DNA of 64,000 nt from Owenia fusiformis (Eukaryota; Annelida; Polychaeta; Sabellida; Oweniidae), in the NCBI GenBank assembly GCA_903813345.2, contig CAIIXF020000069.1, positions 1 to 64,000 of the forward strand, given 5' to 3'. The notes under the pieces are model-generated. The model was given only the letters and a program-made list of their open reading frames with translations. It ran no database searches and was not told the origin of the DNA. The stretch's first letter is position 1. Every line of letters begins with the position of its first letter. Positions 22,709 to 33,073 of the stretch are shown here, one piece after another. The translations under genes were made by a program, and so were the position numbers.

Positions 22709-23925
22709 GAGAGGTTAAGTACACAGGCTCATAGCCAGGTAGAGGGGGAAAGATAAAGGGAGCTGCTGCTCTCCCAAGAGATTCTTTCAAAATGATGCAG
22801 TTTCTCACCAATCTGAGCACTTTTCGCATGATTTTTTAGCCAAAACTGTCAAAAAGTTCCTCCCTAGGCAAAAGCTTTGCCCTTGGTAAAATTGCTCCTA
22901 CCCCTTGGTAAAAGCTGGCTACAGCCTGTGTAAAACACTTGTGTGAGAACTTGAACGTGAACGAGTACTGTTATGACCCCCAGTAATGTTGTCCATCTCT
23001 CAACTGGTTTAACTGGGGACCATTACATCAATTGGCATTATATCAATCAGGCAAAAAGAGGCCAGTGATGTGAAAATAGCCAATAGCACGGTGTTATACC
23101 ATGACGGTTACGCCACCTCTGAAAACGAGGTTGGACAGCTACGTTCACTGATTTATCCAATAAAATGGCCGCGATGGAAGAGAAAACTAAGGTTGGCGCA
23201 TTATTTTCTACTTCTGTGTATCAATGAAAGGATGAACGATTTATGTAAGAATCGCATTCGGTGATACATTCAGTAATGTATATTTTGAACGTAGCCTTTG
23301 CAAATTGATGCCCGGGGATAACATGAAATAAGAGAAAAACTGTCGAGTTTGAAATTCAAAACTACACAAAAGTTTAGTAATTTGTTTATTTTTGTTGTTA
23401 GGGCATGGTCTACATTGCCTAAAAACCTTGTGGTATATAGATGTTACCTACATACGATCATACAAAGCCAATTGAGCATTGGAAACGACCTAATATGTTC
23501 TACTCAAGCCATAATAATGTATTTTGAATTTGCGGTACAGTTATACACAGTTTACTTTACGTTAATATTTTGAGTGGCTCATGTACTGAGAAAACACGAG
23601 AATGGACCAAAACTTTGATATCTCAGTCGGTAGGTTTACAGCTTATATTCTGTTTCTTGTAGATTTGACCCAGTCTTTATAACCATCCATATATACATCA
23701 CCGAATGGAACTAGTTTAAAAGGAAATCGTATCTGTGAATATTGCCTACAGGCGAGAAAGAGGACATGCTGCCTTTCCCATCCGCCATTTTTTGTTATCG
23801 TTACCGCAAAATTATTTTGCAAATCGCCTTGACGTAACCGTCATGCTATAGCACCGTGTATATGGGACCATAAGTTTACATATTCCATGAGTACGTTCAT
23901 CAAAATAGTGCGATCTTAACCTCCC
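22709..23925. mobile_element. MITE-like element with GAGAGGTTAAG/GGGAGGTTAAG ends and TA target site
   Basis: The left end after TA (22707-22708) is GAGAGGTTAAG. The inverse of the right end before TA (23926-23927) is GGGAGGTTAAG. It belongs to the same terminal family as the two neighbours but is 1.2 kb long, partly because another TIR element lies inside it (23087-23858). Confidence 0.55.
23087..23858. mobile_element. Nested element with 26-bp inverted ends
   Basis: The left arm CACGGTGTTATACCATGACG then GTTACG (23087-23112) is matched by the inverse of 23833-23858 with two mismatches. A TA lies near both outer ends. The frames at 23070-23264 and 23349-23573 inside it do not look like a transposase. 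Confidence 0.6.
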
Positions 23926-24111
23926 TAATAACTGAAATTGTTGGCTCAACCAATAGAATCATTCTATGTTTGTTTATATTTGTTCACATTAATATGGAAG
24001 AAAATCGGACATTTTGCTAAAAAGATGTTATAGTAAATCTTAAAAATAATGATAAAGGTAGTATACACCACACACTCAATGGTATTGATTGTGGTTTTCA
24101 GAGACTCTCAA

Positions 24112-24238
24112 TAGGGACTTTAAGCTTGCAATGTTTTTCACAACCTAAATGTGAATGGAAAATATTTAGCGATGCATTTGTATGGGCGATTGGTCATAGG
24201 TTGGCGTTTCGATTTAAAATGCAAGCTGAATCTCCCTA
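24112..24238. mobile_element. 127-bp MITE of the same GGGAGGTTAAGC family
   Basis: The left end TAGGGACTTTAAGCTTGCA and the inverse of the right end TAGGGAGATTCAGCTTGCA pair with few mismatches. The interior contains ATGTTTTTCACAACCTAAA, which is shared with the element at 22182. Confidence 0.6.
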
Positions 24239-25133
24239 ATGTTAACATTAAGGTAAGAGAGTGTATGTTACTCATAACATTTTCTTAGGATAAAATTTCT
24301 TGAATTGATGAATGTGCAAAAATTATTCTTAGCATATCATCCTTCATTTCATTATTTGAATAATCAATCTGGAGATATACTCAAATAAGGAAGTGTGTTA
24401 TAACACATCATCATATAGAAACATGTTCAATGTTTTTTCAGAAGCTGGATCAAAATATTTGTCTTACTAAAATTAATGGCAAAGGTATGATGTACTAAAT
24501 TCTTGTACTGTATTTATGATTTCAATAGCACTGTATACCTCGTAAATCATTACTGATAAACAAGATACAGAAAACCTGTTCAAAGAAAATGCTATAATAA
24601 GGGCATCATAGAAATTATCATAAAGATAGGTATTAAGAATTTCTTAGCAACTTACACACACACACACAGGTTTAGCTGCACTCAAACATTAAACAGTCAA
24701 CTTGACAGGTATTCAGAATTGTTTGGGAAATGCTGAGGTTATGCTCCATTGATCAAACAGGGGATCAAACAGCAGGGGATCAAACAAGTCCAACCATTCA
24801 TTTATGAAAACATTTTGAACTTATGGCACACTAATGACATCTTCACTCTACTATACCTTGCATTTGGTGTTCATGAGCAACTCATTTGGCTTATTAGTAA
24901 TGATTATGTATTTGTTTTTATTTGTCTGTTCCTTATGAATGGTTTATCGGTTGAAAGTTTGATGCTAGTAAGGCACTTTCAAAAATATATTAAACAATTC
25001 AATTAGACAAACAAAGTATCTTATGCATTTCTAGGTGTTAGGTATAGTAGTGTGATCTTATATGAGTGTGCTGTACTAAAAGCATAGCCCCATTCGATCC
25101 CCTTATATTGGATTATCATAATCCTAATCCAGA
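24239..25133. other. Interior of the long-TIR element, no gene seen
   Basis: Contains a short AC repeat near 24655 and a tandem GGGGATCAAACA motif near 24760. The open frame at 24749-25006 is hydrophobic and has no recognisable domain. Confidence 0.3.
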
Positions 25134-25210
25134 AGGAGTTCCTTATATATTTTAAGTGATGAAACATGTGTTCAAATACAATGTAACTTTGCATGAAAAT
25201 TGTAAAAAAA

Positions 25211-25968
25211 CTTAATTCCTACAAAAGCTAGCAATTCATTCCGGAGGTCAACTATTTTGAATGGAATAAGAATATGGAACAATTTACACCTTGACATGAG
25301 AAGATGTCAACCGATATCACGCTTCAAAAGATTAGTAAGAGATTACAGGAGCCCTGTCTCCATGCTACCCACTATCAAATTGGTAAACAAAATGCTTAGA
25401 TATGTTGAATGTGCTTTTAACAAACTCAGAGTGGGTCTTCTTTTAAAATCGCAACTATATGCTCATAATTTCACCAGTGTTAGTGATCCCTTTTGTAAAT
25501 GTGGATTACCACAAACACCTTCTCATTTTATCTTAAAATGTCCTCTGCTTGTAAACGAGCGTGAAACTTTATTTGCAGGACTGCGAACTTCAGATCTTCA
25601 TCTTTTGGTTCAGAGTTTGAACACAGTTGACAAAATTCAGTTTCTTTTGTATGGTCATGAAAATTTAGATAATTCATTAAATGAAAAATTAATAGAACTA
25701 ATGAGTCATTTTGTGAATCAAAGTTTGAGCCAAATTGATCGGTTTGGCTAATTTTTGCATGCATGTGTTAACTCATCCCTGGCACATGGGATTATAGTTT
25801 CTTATATGAGTTTTAACAAACTTTGATAATTTTTTTTTAATTTTATTGTATTCCTATTCATATTGTCTAATATTGCCGCTAATGTTTTTATAAAAAACTT
25901 TGGCAATCAACTGCATGTCTGTTATCGTTTACTAAAGGAATACATTTATGTATAATAAAAAAAGATAT
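25211..25968 (+). mobile_element. 5'-truncated LINE insertion with a 13-bp target-site duplication
   Basis: The 13-mer AATTGTAAAAAAA occurs at 25198-25210 and again at 25969-25981, directly flanking a 758-bp LINE 3' end. The insertion splits the right TIR of the enclosing long-TIR element. Truncation at the 5' end, a TSD in an A-rich target and an A-rich tail are standard for target-primed reverse transcription. It is the youngest layer of this nest. Confidence 0.85.
25221..25751 (+). pseudogene. LINE ORF2 C-terminus with cysteine-histidine knuckle
   Basis: The frame is open from about 25221 and is read from a truncated start. It contains RIWNNLHLD, a CQPISRFKR motif, then NKLRVGLLLKSQLYAHNF, the knuckle C-K-C-G-x7-H-x4-C, and YGHENLDN near the end. 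The same order is present in the LINE fragments at 45926-46926 and 54692-55360. These are the post-RT C-terminal regions of CR1/L2-type LINEs. RT and endonuclease are absent because of 5' truncation. Confidence 0.8.
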
Positions 25969-26210
25969 AATTGTAAAAAAAATGAGGGACGATGGTGAAA
26001 ATGACGATTGTATTGTGAAAAAAAGCTTGTTGATGGGTGGATTAAACGTGGCTTATGAGATAATCCAATCGATCTTGAAACCATTCTTTGAATTTTTCTT
26101 AAAAATTATGCATTGGCCTTTCATATGCATTCATTTTTATACAGCCAGAAACTACTAGAAAAAAATTATTTACTGTCAAAAATCTGTTGCGATACGTTCC
26201 CTCCTTCTTT

Positions 26211-26345
26211 CGAAGCTTTTCAAGACTAAATTTCAACTTGCTTTAAATTGACCAATTTCTTTTAAAAAATCATCTACAAGTTCCCTGGAGTTCATATATG
26301 CCTACGGGGCCTCCTTAAGATTGCTTGCAATCTTTGACTTCTAGT
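26211..26345. repeat. Remainder of the interrupted satellite copy
   Basis: AAATTTCAACTTGCTTTAAA and CATCTACAAGTTC match the intact copy at 20640-20690. This completes the unit that breaks off at 21054 on the other side of the inserted element. Confidence 0.75.
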
Positions 26346-27592
26346 TTTATAATTATTTTTGAAGTTTAGCGTATTTTGAAAACGAAAACACCTTCGAAAT
26401 CAAGCATGTCCCTTAGTCAACTGCTTTGATTTTGATGACCGGTCTACGTATACATTTAATCTGACCCAATGTCCAATGTTATCAACGTCGTTTAAAGAGG
26501 TAAGGCATCTGACATTTACATAGGACGATTGTATGTAATCACTAGCTATAATCCCCAGGTCCAAGTTATTTTTTCCAAATTTAACTCCAATAAGTACAGT
26601 TATTTTGTACAAAATAAAGTCCGTTGTTAAAAAGGATCCATAAAGCTGTATGAAAAATGTCAAAAGGTGGATGCCAACAATTTAAAAATCTTGATAACGC
26701 AGGGTAAAACTTAAGTTAAGGAAAATATAAAATACATCTTTTCACAAAAATTTACCACTTAATTTTTCTCTGCACCTGCAAAATAGTGGTATACTACTGT
26801 ACCAATTCGCGTGATATTCATTTTCTTAATTTAGCTTGTCCAATGGTATGGTTTCAAATCTTGGCTTACATAACATAAAACGCGACACTACTCAAACATT
26901 ATTTAAAAACCCTAAATTATATAAAACAAACTGACGCTAAGTAAGTTAGCAAAAATTATTATTAGATGATTATAAATGACATTTGTACGTTTGCTAATAA
27001 AATAGATTATTTATCATACTTTTACCTTTATTTTACCCGTCTAACATGTGCTGTATATGCATATTTAATAAGATAAATGTTTCTCGCTTTATCAAAATCA
27101 TGTCTAATGACACGTACTAACGTGATAAATGTTATACATGAAAGACATCTAATAAGTATTTATACGTTTTATTTAAATTTATCAATGTCTTTGTAGGTAA
27201 GATACGACATGAACTATGTGAATCTTTGTTAATGATTTGAATTTATCAGGTAGATCTGAAAGCAAGTTATTTTACCAATTGTTTACGTATCGTATTTATA
27301 TAACGCAATACATTTGGGGCATGTATCTCTTTGAATCAAATACATCAAGTCCTTTTGAAGGCTAAATCCTAGCATCATCATATCAATCTTAAGATATATT
27401 ACTCGACATATTGCCTTATTTACTTATTTAGTTTAATTTACTTATATTACTTTACTTATCTTTTTGTATATATCATCAAGATATTCAAGGATGCATTGCA
27501 TTGTTATGTAAGCATCGACGATTCGATTACTTCATTTACACATTTCAAATTAAAATATTTAATTTTGTTGTAGATATGGGCAAAAGGAGTGT
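26346..27592. other. AT-rich stretch with one unassigned small minus-strand frame
   Basis: A minus-strand frame ending at 26400 runs about 82 codons from a possible splice acceptor near 26647 (pyrimidine tract then CAG). It reads NNLDLGIIASDYIQ then NIGHWVRLNVYVDR. I do not recognise it. Codon texture is more protein-like than its surroundings, so it could be a terminal exon or an old fragment. Nothing else is seen here. Confidence 0.25.
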
Positions 27593-28559
27593 TATCGATA
27601 TGGTGAATTTTTTGAACACGCGTTTCTCTTAGACCATTCATAAAAACATTTTGAAAATTTTACATATCGTCAATTTAATGGTCATCTTTTGGATGGTTAC
27701 ACTATAATTTGAATTAGATATATATATTCTTTTCTCTATATTGTTTTGGAAAACACATCAGACACTTTTTTTGTTCTTGGTATTATATGTTTGGAATGAA
27801 ATGAAACATCTATCCGAACTTCATTGGAACAAAACGACATAAATACAACGTGTTTAGGTCTCTCAATATTGTAATTGGACGAGGGGTGATCAATAAGTAA
27901 TGGACGCTTTTTTACACAGATGCTTTTTAGAGACCAATCCCTTCGATTTTCTTACCAGTGATTCATCATTCAATTATCTATCAACTCTGAAGATTTGAAG
28001 GCAAAATATATCATACATGTTGATATATCCTCATATCTGTGAAGGAGGTACGGGAATGTTATATATATCTAATTCAAATTATAGTGTAACCATCCAAAAG
28101 ATGACCATTAAATTGACGATATGCACCCCTCGTACAAAGGAAAGTTTGTTTGATTTTAAAAAAGTATCTTGTTAATGAAATAAAAGGTTTATCTTAATTT
28201 TTATCTATTTTGGGGGGTTTGTTTAAGTCTTTGCATACTTTTTGTTAAATCAACAAAAATTTCCTTTGTATAAACTATAATATTGAGAGGTCTTTGAAAA
28301 TGTTGTATATGCTATTTTGTTCCAAGAAGGTTCGGAAAGACATTTTATTTCATTCTCAAGAATCGGTAAAAAGGAACAAAAAACAATTGCACTAAAAAAA
28401 TTTAACAAAAACAGTTATATAAAACATATATAAATATTTTTTTTCATAAAATTGTAGCCAATCAGTCAACATTACATAAAGGACCGTGTTTCTTACAGAA
28501 TGTTTTCAATAATTGGTTTAAGAGAAAGACATTTTTGAATTCAGTTCACCATATCGATA
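27593..28559. mobile_element. Foldback element with arms of about 290 bp
   Basis: The ends TATCGATATGGTGAA and the inverse TTCACCATATCGATA extend into matching arms (27593-27872 and about 28270-28559). The arms share TTTCTCTTA-ACCA, GGAACAAAA-G-CATA and CTCTCAATATT. The arms are diverged, which implies age. A smaller inverted pair sits in the centre. There is no protein frame. Confidence 0.65.
27879..28133. mobile_element. Mariner-like MITE in the centre of the foldback element
   Basis: The left end ACGAGGGGTGATCAATAAGT and the right end CACCCCTCGT are inverted. The G-rich start followed by a CAATAAGTAATGG phrase resembles mariner termini. Next to the right end, an inverted copy of 27663-27726 is present (28062-28123). 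The TSD is not resolved. Confidence 0.45.
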
Positions 28560-29520
28560 CGATAATTGATATTTTCAAATATAGTCAAATTCTGTTATTC
28601 TACCAAAGCCTGCGCCCTGTGTGTTAATATCAGCGACATTTAATATGTGCTATTTTAATGTCAAAACAACTGGCTATCATGAGCATGCGATATATACTGA
28701 AAATATTGCTTATTAATACAAAAATCAAAGTTTGCTAGAACAAACTCAGACAACATAACAAATAATGATACTTGTGGTCCAATAATTTCCAACTTGTTAA
28801 TTAAGTATGTTTGTAACCAGCTCTCAAAAGGTATTTGCCTGATATTTCACACTCACAAAAAGAACACGTTTTACCATGTCCATATGATCTGTATCCTCCA
28901 ACACATACTCAACACATTCAAATTACTAAGAAACTAGATACAATTGAGAATTTATATAATAATCATTTAAATACTACTTTGGATTCGTTTAATTTTCCAA
29001 CATATTTATTTGAAATCGTATTGGTGCGCAGCTGAAATCTGACTGTTTAGAAGATATAAAATATTGGACAGCAAACCCCAAAGTCACCACAAAAATAGCA
29101 ATATTTCGTCTGATGTTTTCGTTGTCTGTCATTTAAAGGTAGCACCTAAAGGCACTTTCTGGCGAAGCTTTCAAAAATTTTTCCATCAACAACATATCAA
29201 CAACGTTAATTTAAGCAATGTGTTGGAGGATACAAATCATATAGAGATAATAAAATGTATTCTGTTTGAAGCACACGATACATTATTTTATGTTGTCTGA
29301 GTGTATATAAGTAAATTTTGAGTTTTGTCCAAAAAATCATCGTTAAAGCTGTTTTTAAGAAGTAATAATAAGCAATATTTTCAGTATATATCGTATGGTA
29401 ATGACAGCCAGTTGAGTTGACATTAAAATAGCACACATTAAATGTCGTTGGTATTAAACATGGCGCAGGCTTTGATAGAATAACAGAGTTTGACTCTATT
29501 TGAAAATATCAATTATCGTA
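28559..29520. mobile_element. Second foldback element with arms over 300 bp
   Basis: The left arm (28559 to about 28920) and right arm (about 29206-29520) are inverted. Shared blocks are CGATAATTGATATTTTCAAA, CAAAGCCTGCGCC, ATACTGAAAATATTGCTTAT and TGTATCCTCCAACACAT. A spacer of about 285 bp separates them. It directly abuts the preceding foldback at a shared TATCGATAC/CGATAATTG junction. Frames at 29064-29300 and 29206-29436 are products of the arms. Confidence 0.75.
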
Positions 29521-29652
29521 AATTTGCCCATATATACAGTATGTTAGCTTATAATTGGTATTCTAAACATGAATGTTAAACAATTTAAATGATATATAGC
29601 AACTGTAACTCAGGTAGTGATGTTGATGATTCCATTCATACACACCTATATA

Positions 29653-30623
29653 CAGGATGGTCGAAAAACGGCAACCCTAGATTTTCCTAATATCTTTGTC
29701 ATTCTAAAAAATAACTCTCTAATATTTTACACATTTGTACAGCATTCAATTTTCTACCAACCTACCATATTCCATCAGACTGATAGTCACATTATTACTG
29801 AAATTTAAGCAACAGGCCACAGATGGCCACTTTCGGGCTGTCTGAGCTTGTCTGTTATTCAAATGAACTCCATTTCCAACTTGATGCACTGGTAAACTTT
29901 AACAATTATGTATTCTTTGGGAGCCAAGCACTTGATGAAGTAGTAGAGCGGCTCCTTCACACAGATAGATGCACAGTTTAATGTGTTCTCAGAATATAGG
30001 GTCCTTGACCTTTGATGATATCAACGGATATGCAATAACTGTCAACTTCAAACTCTATTTTGTGATTCCCATGGAGTTCTTGGGGACTTTAGGTGAACCC
30101 AGGGGGGTTGATAGGCAGCAATAGTGGTTCCAACTAGACAGAACCATACCCCATACACCGAATGATGCACAATAATGGCTTTGGGACCACTTCAATGACC
30201 ACATTATCAGCAGTACAACAGACAATGAATGGGCACCCCATAGCCCAGATATGGCCCCATTTAAGTTTTACCAGTGGGGATACCCCAAAGATAGAGTGTA
30301 GGGTAATAACACCAGAAAGACATTTGACCTCAAAATAAAAATCACATGTGTCGTTCAGGCCATACTTGCTGAGGAATGCAGCTATGTTATTGACAGGTTT
30401 GGAAAATGTGTGCAGGTTTGCTTACAGCACGATTTTGGAAAACTGGGTCACCTTGTTTAAAGTGCTGTAACATTGCGACTATCTGTCCAATGTTCATGAA
30501 ATAAGACATCCTATAGCTAGTATGAAATTGAATGATGTACATGTGTGCCAAATATCAGGGCAAAATTTCTAAAATGACAAAGATATGAGGAAAAATTAGG
30601 GTTGCCGTTTTTTTACCACCCTG
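29653..30623 (+). mobile_element. Tc1/mariner-type element, 971 bp, TIRs about 100 bp, TA target site
   Basis: TA flanks both ends. The left end CAGGATGGTCGAAAAACGGC and the inverse right end CAGGGTGGTAAAAAAACGGC continue as arms sharing AACCCTA, CATATCTTTGTCATT-type and CATTCAATTT blocks. The transposase inside is decayed (see 30020-30460). Confidence 0.85.
30020..30460 (+). pseudogene. Decayed DDE transposase of the Tc1/mariner-type element
   Basis: In one reading frame, with in-frame stops near 30119, 30173 and 30299, the translation shows NGYAITVN, WFQLDRTIPHT (second catalytic D), EWAPHSPDMAPFKFYQWGYP (third catalytic D) and QHDFGKLGHLV before a TAA at 30458-30460. These are the conserved D-to-D half of Tc1/mariner transposases, with 36 positions between the two aspartates when the stop is counted. 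It lacks an intact frame and is inactive. Confidence 0.8.
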
Positions 30624-30644
30624 TATTTAAAACCCCAAACTATA

Positions 30645-31619
30645 CAGTGCGTATCAAAAAAACGCAACTGATTGTTATCTCGGAAAAACACAACACTAGT
30701 GATAACAGCATTGATTTCATTCTATGCACCATAAAGCCACGTGTCTCCTCTTTACAATGATATATCATTCATTGATATTTGGTCATGGTTTGGCGAGTAA
30801 TCATTCCATTTGCAAAGTGGGCCAAAATTAGCTTGGGACCAAGTTATAAACATCGCAAAAGTCAGTGTATGGAGCCCGATGCAATATTGGAAGAAAACAT
30901 AAAACCAATGCTGACTGCATCCTTTTCATTCAATGTACCAAAAAGCCAAATTACTCCTCTTTGCAATGGAATATCATTCATTCACAGGGAGTCATCTCTG
31001 GCCGAATAAACATAAATTTTGCAAAGTGGGGCAAAATTCAGCTCGGACCCAAGTTTTAAACATTGCAAAAGTCAGTACGCGGGGCATAGGGGCTAGTGGA
31101 AGAAGGTGTGGCATAGACAGTTAAGTGTTCATACTCATACTCTTGCAAGAATACATCCTATCCCCCTCAAAATTTCCTTGCACATAAAGATGCGCTCATC
31201 TGTCCACGTCATGCATGGTTCAGCCCTGAGTCATCTGTGGGTTAAAGCAGAGAAAAGCAGCCCATGGGCAATTCTTTCTCGAAGTTTTGCAATATCTGGT
31301 GGAGGAATTTTGAGCACAGATGCTCCTGAGATAGCTCCAAAAGATAAGGTCACAACAATTCAAGTCAGGGGATTTTCCATTGGCACTTAGTCCTTGCACT
31401 GATTTTTTCAATATCTAAAACTTGGCCGAGAACCGATTTTGACCCACTGTGCAAGTGAAAGGATTTCTCACCCAACCATTACCACATGTGAATGAATGAC
31501 ATATCATTGGAAAGAGAAGAGACGTGGCTTTATGGTACATTGAATGAAATTGATGTAGTCCTAACTAGCTTTGTGATTTTACGAGATAACTTCTTGTTGC
31601 GTTTTTTTGATACGCCCTG
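30645..31619 (-). mobile_element. Second Tc1/mariner-type element, 975 bp, TIRs about 130 bp, TA target site
   Basis: TA flanks both ends. CAGTGCGTATCAAAAAAACG and the inverse right end CAGGGCGTATCAAAAAAACG lead into arms sharing CACCATAAAGCCACGT and AATGATAT-TCATTCATT. The interior includes two direct copies of a roughly 208-bp segment (TTGCAAAGTGGG at 30811 and 31019). It lies only 21 bp from the previous element and is of nearly equal length. Confidence 0.85.
31200..31411 (-). pseudogene. Decayed DDE transposase C-terminal part
   Basis: The minus strand reads GKSPDLNCCDLIFWSYLRS, which corresponds to the SPDL-P-D-F-WGYLK block around the third catalytic aspartate of Tc1/mariner transposases. 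A frameshift then leads to PPPDIAKLRERIAHG, matching the following helical region. The upstream catalytic region is not recognisable. Confidence 0.65.
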
Positions 31620-31621
31620 TA

Positions 31622-32326
31622 TACATTATGTTATTATAAATCAGTAGTTTCTACACTTTAACAGAATATAATAAGTCAATAACTAAAGTGTTCTGTTTTG
31701 GCACAGTGAAATCGATTATGCTGGCATACGTAGCATATTTTGTAAAGGTACTTTCAAGTGCATTCTTTCGATCGGACAATGATAGTATTGATACAAAAAG
31801 CTGATGTTCATCTACTTTATTATTTTGAGGTGAATGCCTGTGCATTTTTTATAAACGATATTCCGTGGAGGCCAATGGCTCGTGGAATATCATCTTGTGA
31901 AAGTGTCACGTGTATAAATCAAAAACAGAATATTGGACAGTCATATCTTTCAACACGAGTACTTTCATTGTTAGGCTTATATTTTCTAAAAAAGAGGATC
32001 TTGTTTTTCTCAATTTAAAGGCATCGAACGTTTCTTCTACACTACATAAAAAACTTCTGGGAAATAGTCCATGGTATGAAATCTCTAGGACGTCTAATAA
32101 AGGAGCTGGTAGCACACTATAGCGCAGCGATATTTGACCTAACATTAACTTTTTTTTGGATATATTTATTGCTTCATAAAAATATCATAATATAAATCTC
32201 TTCATTCGCCCGAAGGCATTATAGAAGGGTACATTAATGAATCAGCTCTAAGACTATGGCCAGTGCAGCCAAAGAGACCGATGAATAAAGCCGAACAAAC
32301 TCGGAGATATTTAACTAGCAATTAAC
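31622..32326. other. Intergenic, no gene seen
   Basis: A 55-bp piece at about 32236-32292 (AATCAGCTCTAAGACTATGG and onward) is shared with both copies of the 476-bp tandem repeat at 38.1-39.0 kb. The rest is unassigned AT-rich DNA with overlapping non-coding frames. Confidence 0.4.
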
Positions 32327-32695
32327 CCATCAACACACTTTTTCAAAGATGTTGACCCCATTTTCACCAAAAATGCATTCATTTTTTACAATGTTTAATG
32401 CATTACTACTCTATTTTGATGTATCAAATAGTTCTTGAAAGAAAAACTTAATTGTTTTAAGATAAGTGTTCCCCATGTTATTTCTCCATTGAAAAATCTC
32501 ATGCTATCCATTGGTTTCAGTTCATTTTGATCATCCCAATTCAGTATCTTTAAAGTCCCTGGAGCAATCACCTTTTCCTTTTAGGAAATCGAAAATGTCT
32601 CAAAGCACATTCCAATTATGCATTCAACAATATAATAAAATGTTGCATTTTTGGTGAAAATTAGGTCAACATTTTTGAAAAAGTATGTTGATTGG
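32327..32695. mobile_element. MITE with TIRs of about 55 bp
   Basis: The left arm ATCAACACACTTTTTCAAAG and the inverse right arm ATCAACATACTTTTTCAAAA continue to ATTTTCACCAAAAATGCA. The arm resembles the CATCAACAAGCTTTTTCAAA part of the long TIR at 21055-26210, so the two may share a source. There is no coding frame and no clear TSD. Confidence 0.75.
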
Positions 32696-33073
32696 TCCAT
32701 TGCCCCTTCAATATCACATAGGTCTGATTAACTAAATTATCAATATATATACTTTTCTTGAAGATAATTAATGGTTCTAAAAGATACACCCATGTTCATG
32801 ATCAGAAAATATTCATAATTCAACTTAGAATCGTTTGAAATTGTTTGCGATAACCTACGTGCTCCTTTAGGGGTCCCCACTGACCCTACATTTTCTGTTT
32901 TTTGGCGAAAATCTACCAAACTGCATAACACTATCACATACAAGTAAGTCATACAGTTAAGTTCCCCAACAGTACTAAATATTGAAGAAAATAAACAAAT
33001 CAAGGTCTATTGACAAGAATTGCAGTGATCCATGGCTTCAATCTTCATATGGGGACATGCCAAAAAGGTGCAA

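Larger units (their letters stand above)
21055..26210. mobile_element. 5.2-kb DNA transposon-like element with TIRs of about 300 bp, no visible transposase
   Basis: The left arm (21055 to about 21357) matches the inverse of the right arm (about 25134-26210, itself split by a LINE insertion). Shared blocks include GTATCGCAACAGA near the tip, CATCAACAAGCTTTTT and ATTTTCACCATCGTCCCTCA. The uninterrupted satellite copy at 20600-20735 serves as an empty-site reference and shows that the whole segment is an insertion. No TSD is obvious. The interior carries smaller nested TIR elements and no transposase-like frame, so it looks non-autonomous or eroded. Confidence 0.75.

Noticed and set aside
24749-25006. 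85-codon hydrophobic plus-strand protein
   Set aside because: AT-rich composition alone explains it. It has no conserved motif and sits inside a decayed element.
29064-29436. Small genes on both strands
   Set aside because: They lie in the inverted arm and loop of a foldback element, and the strand-overlapping frames share no known motif.
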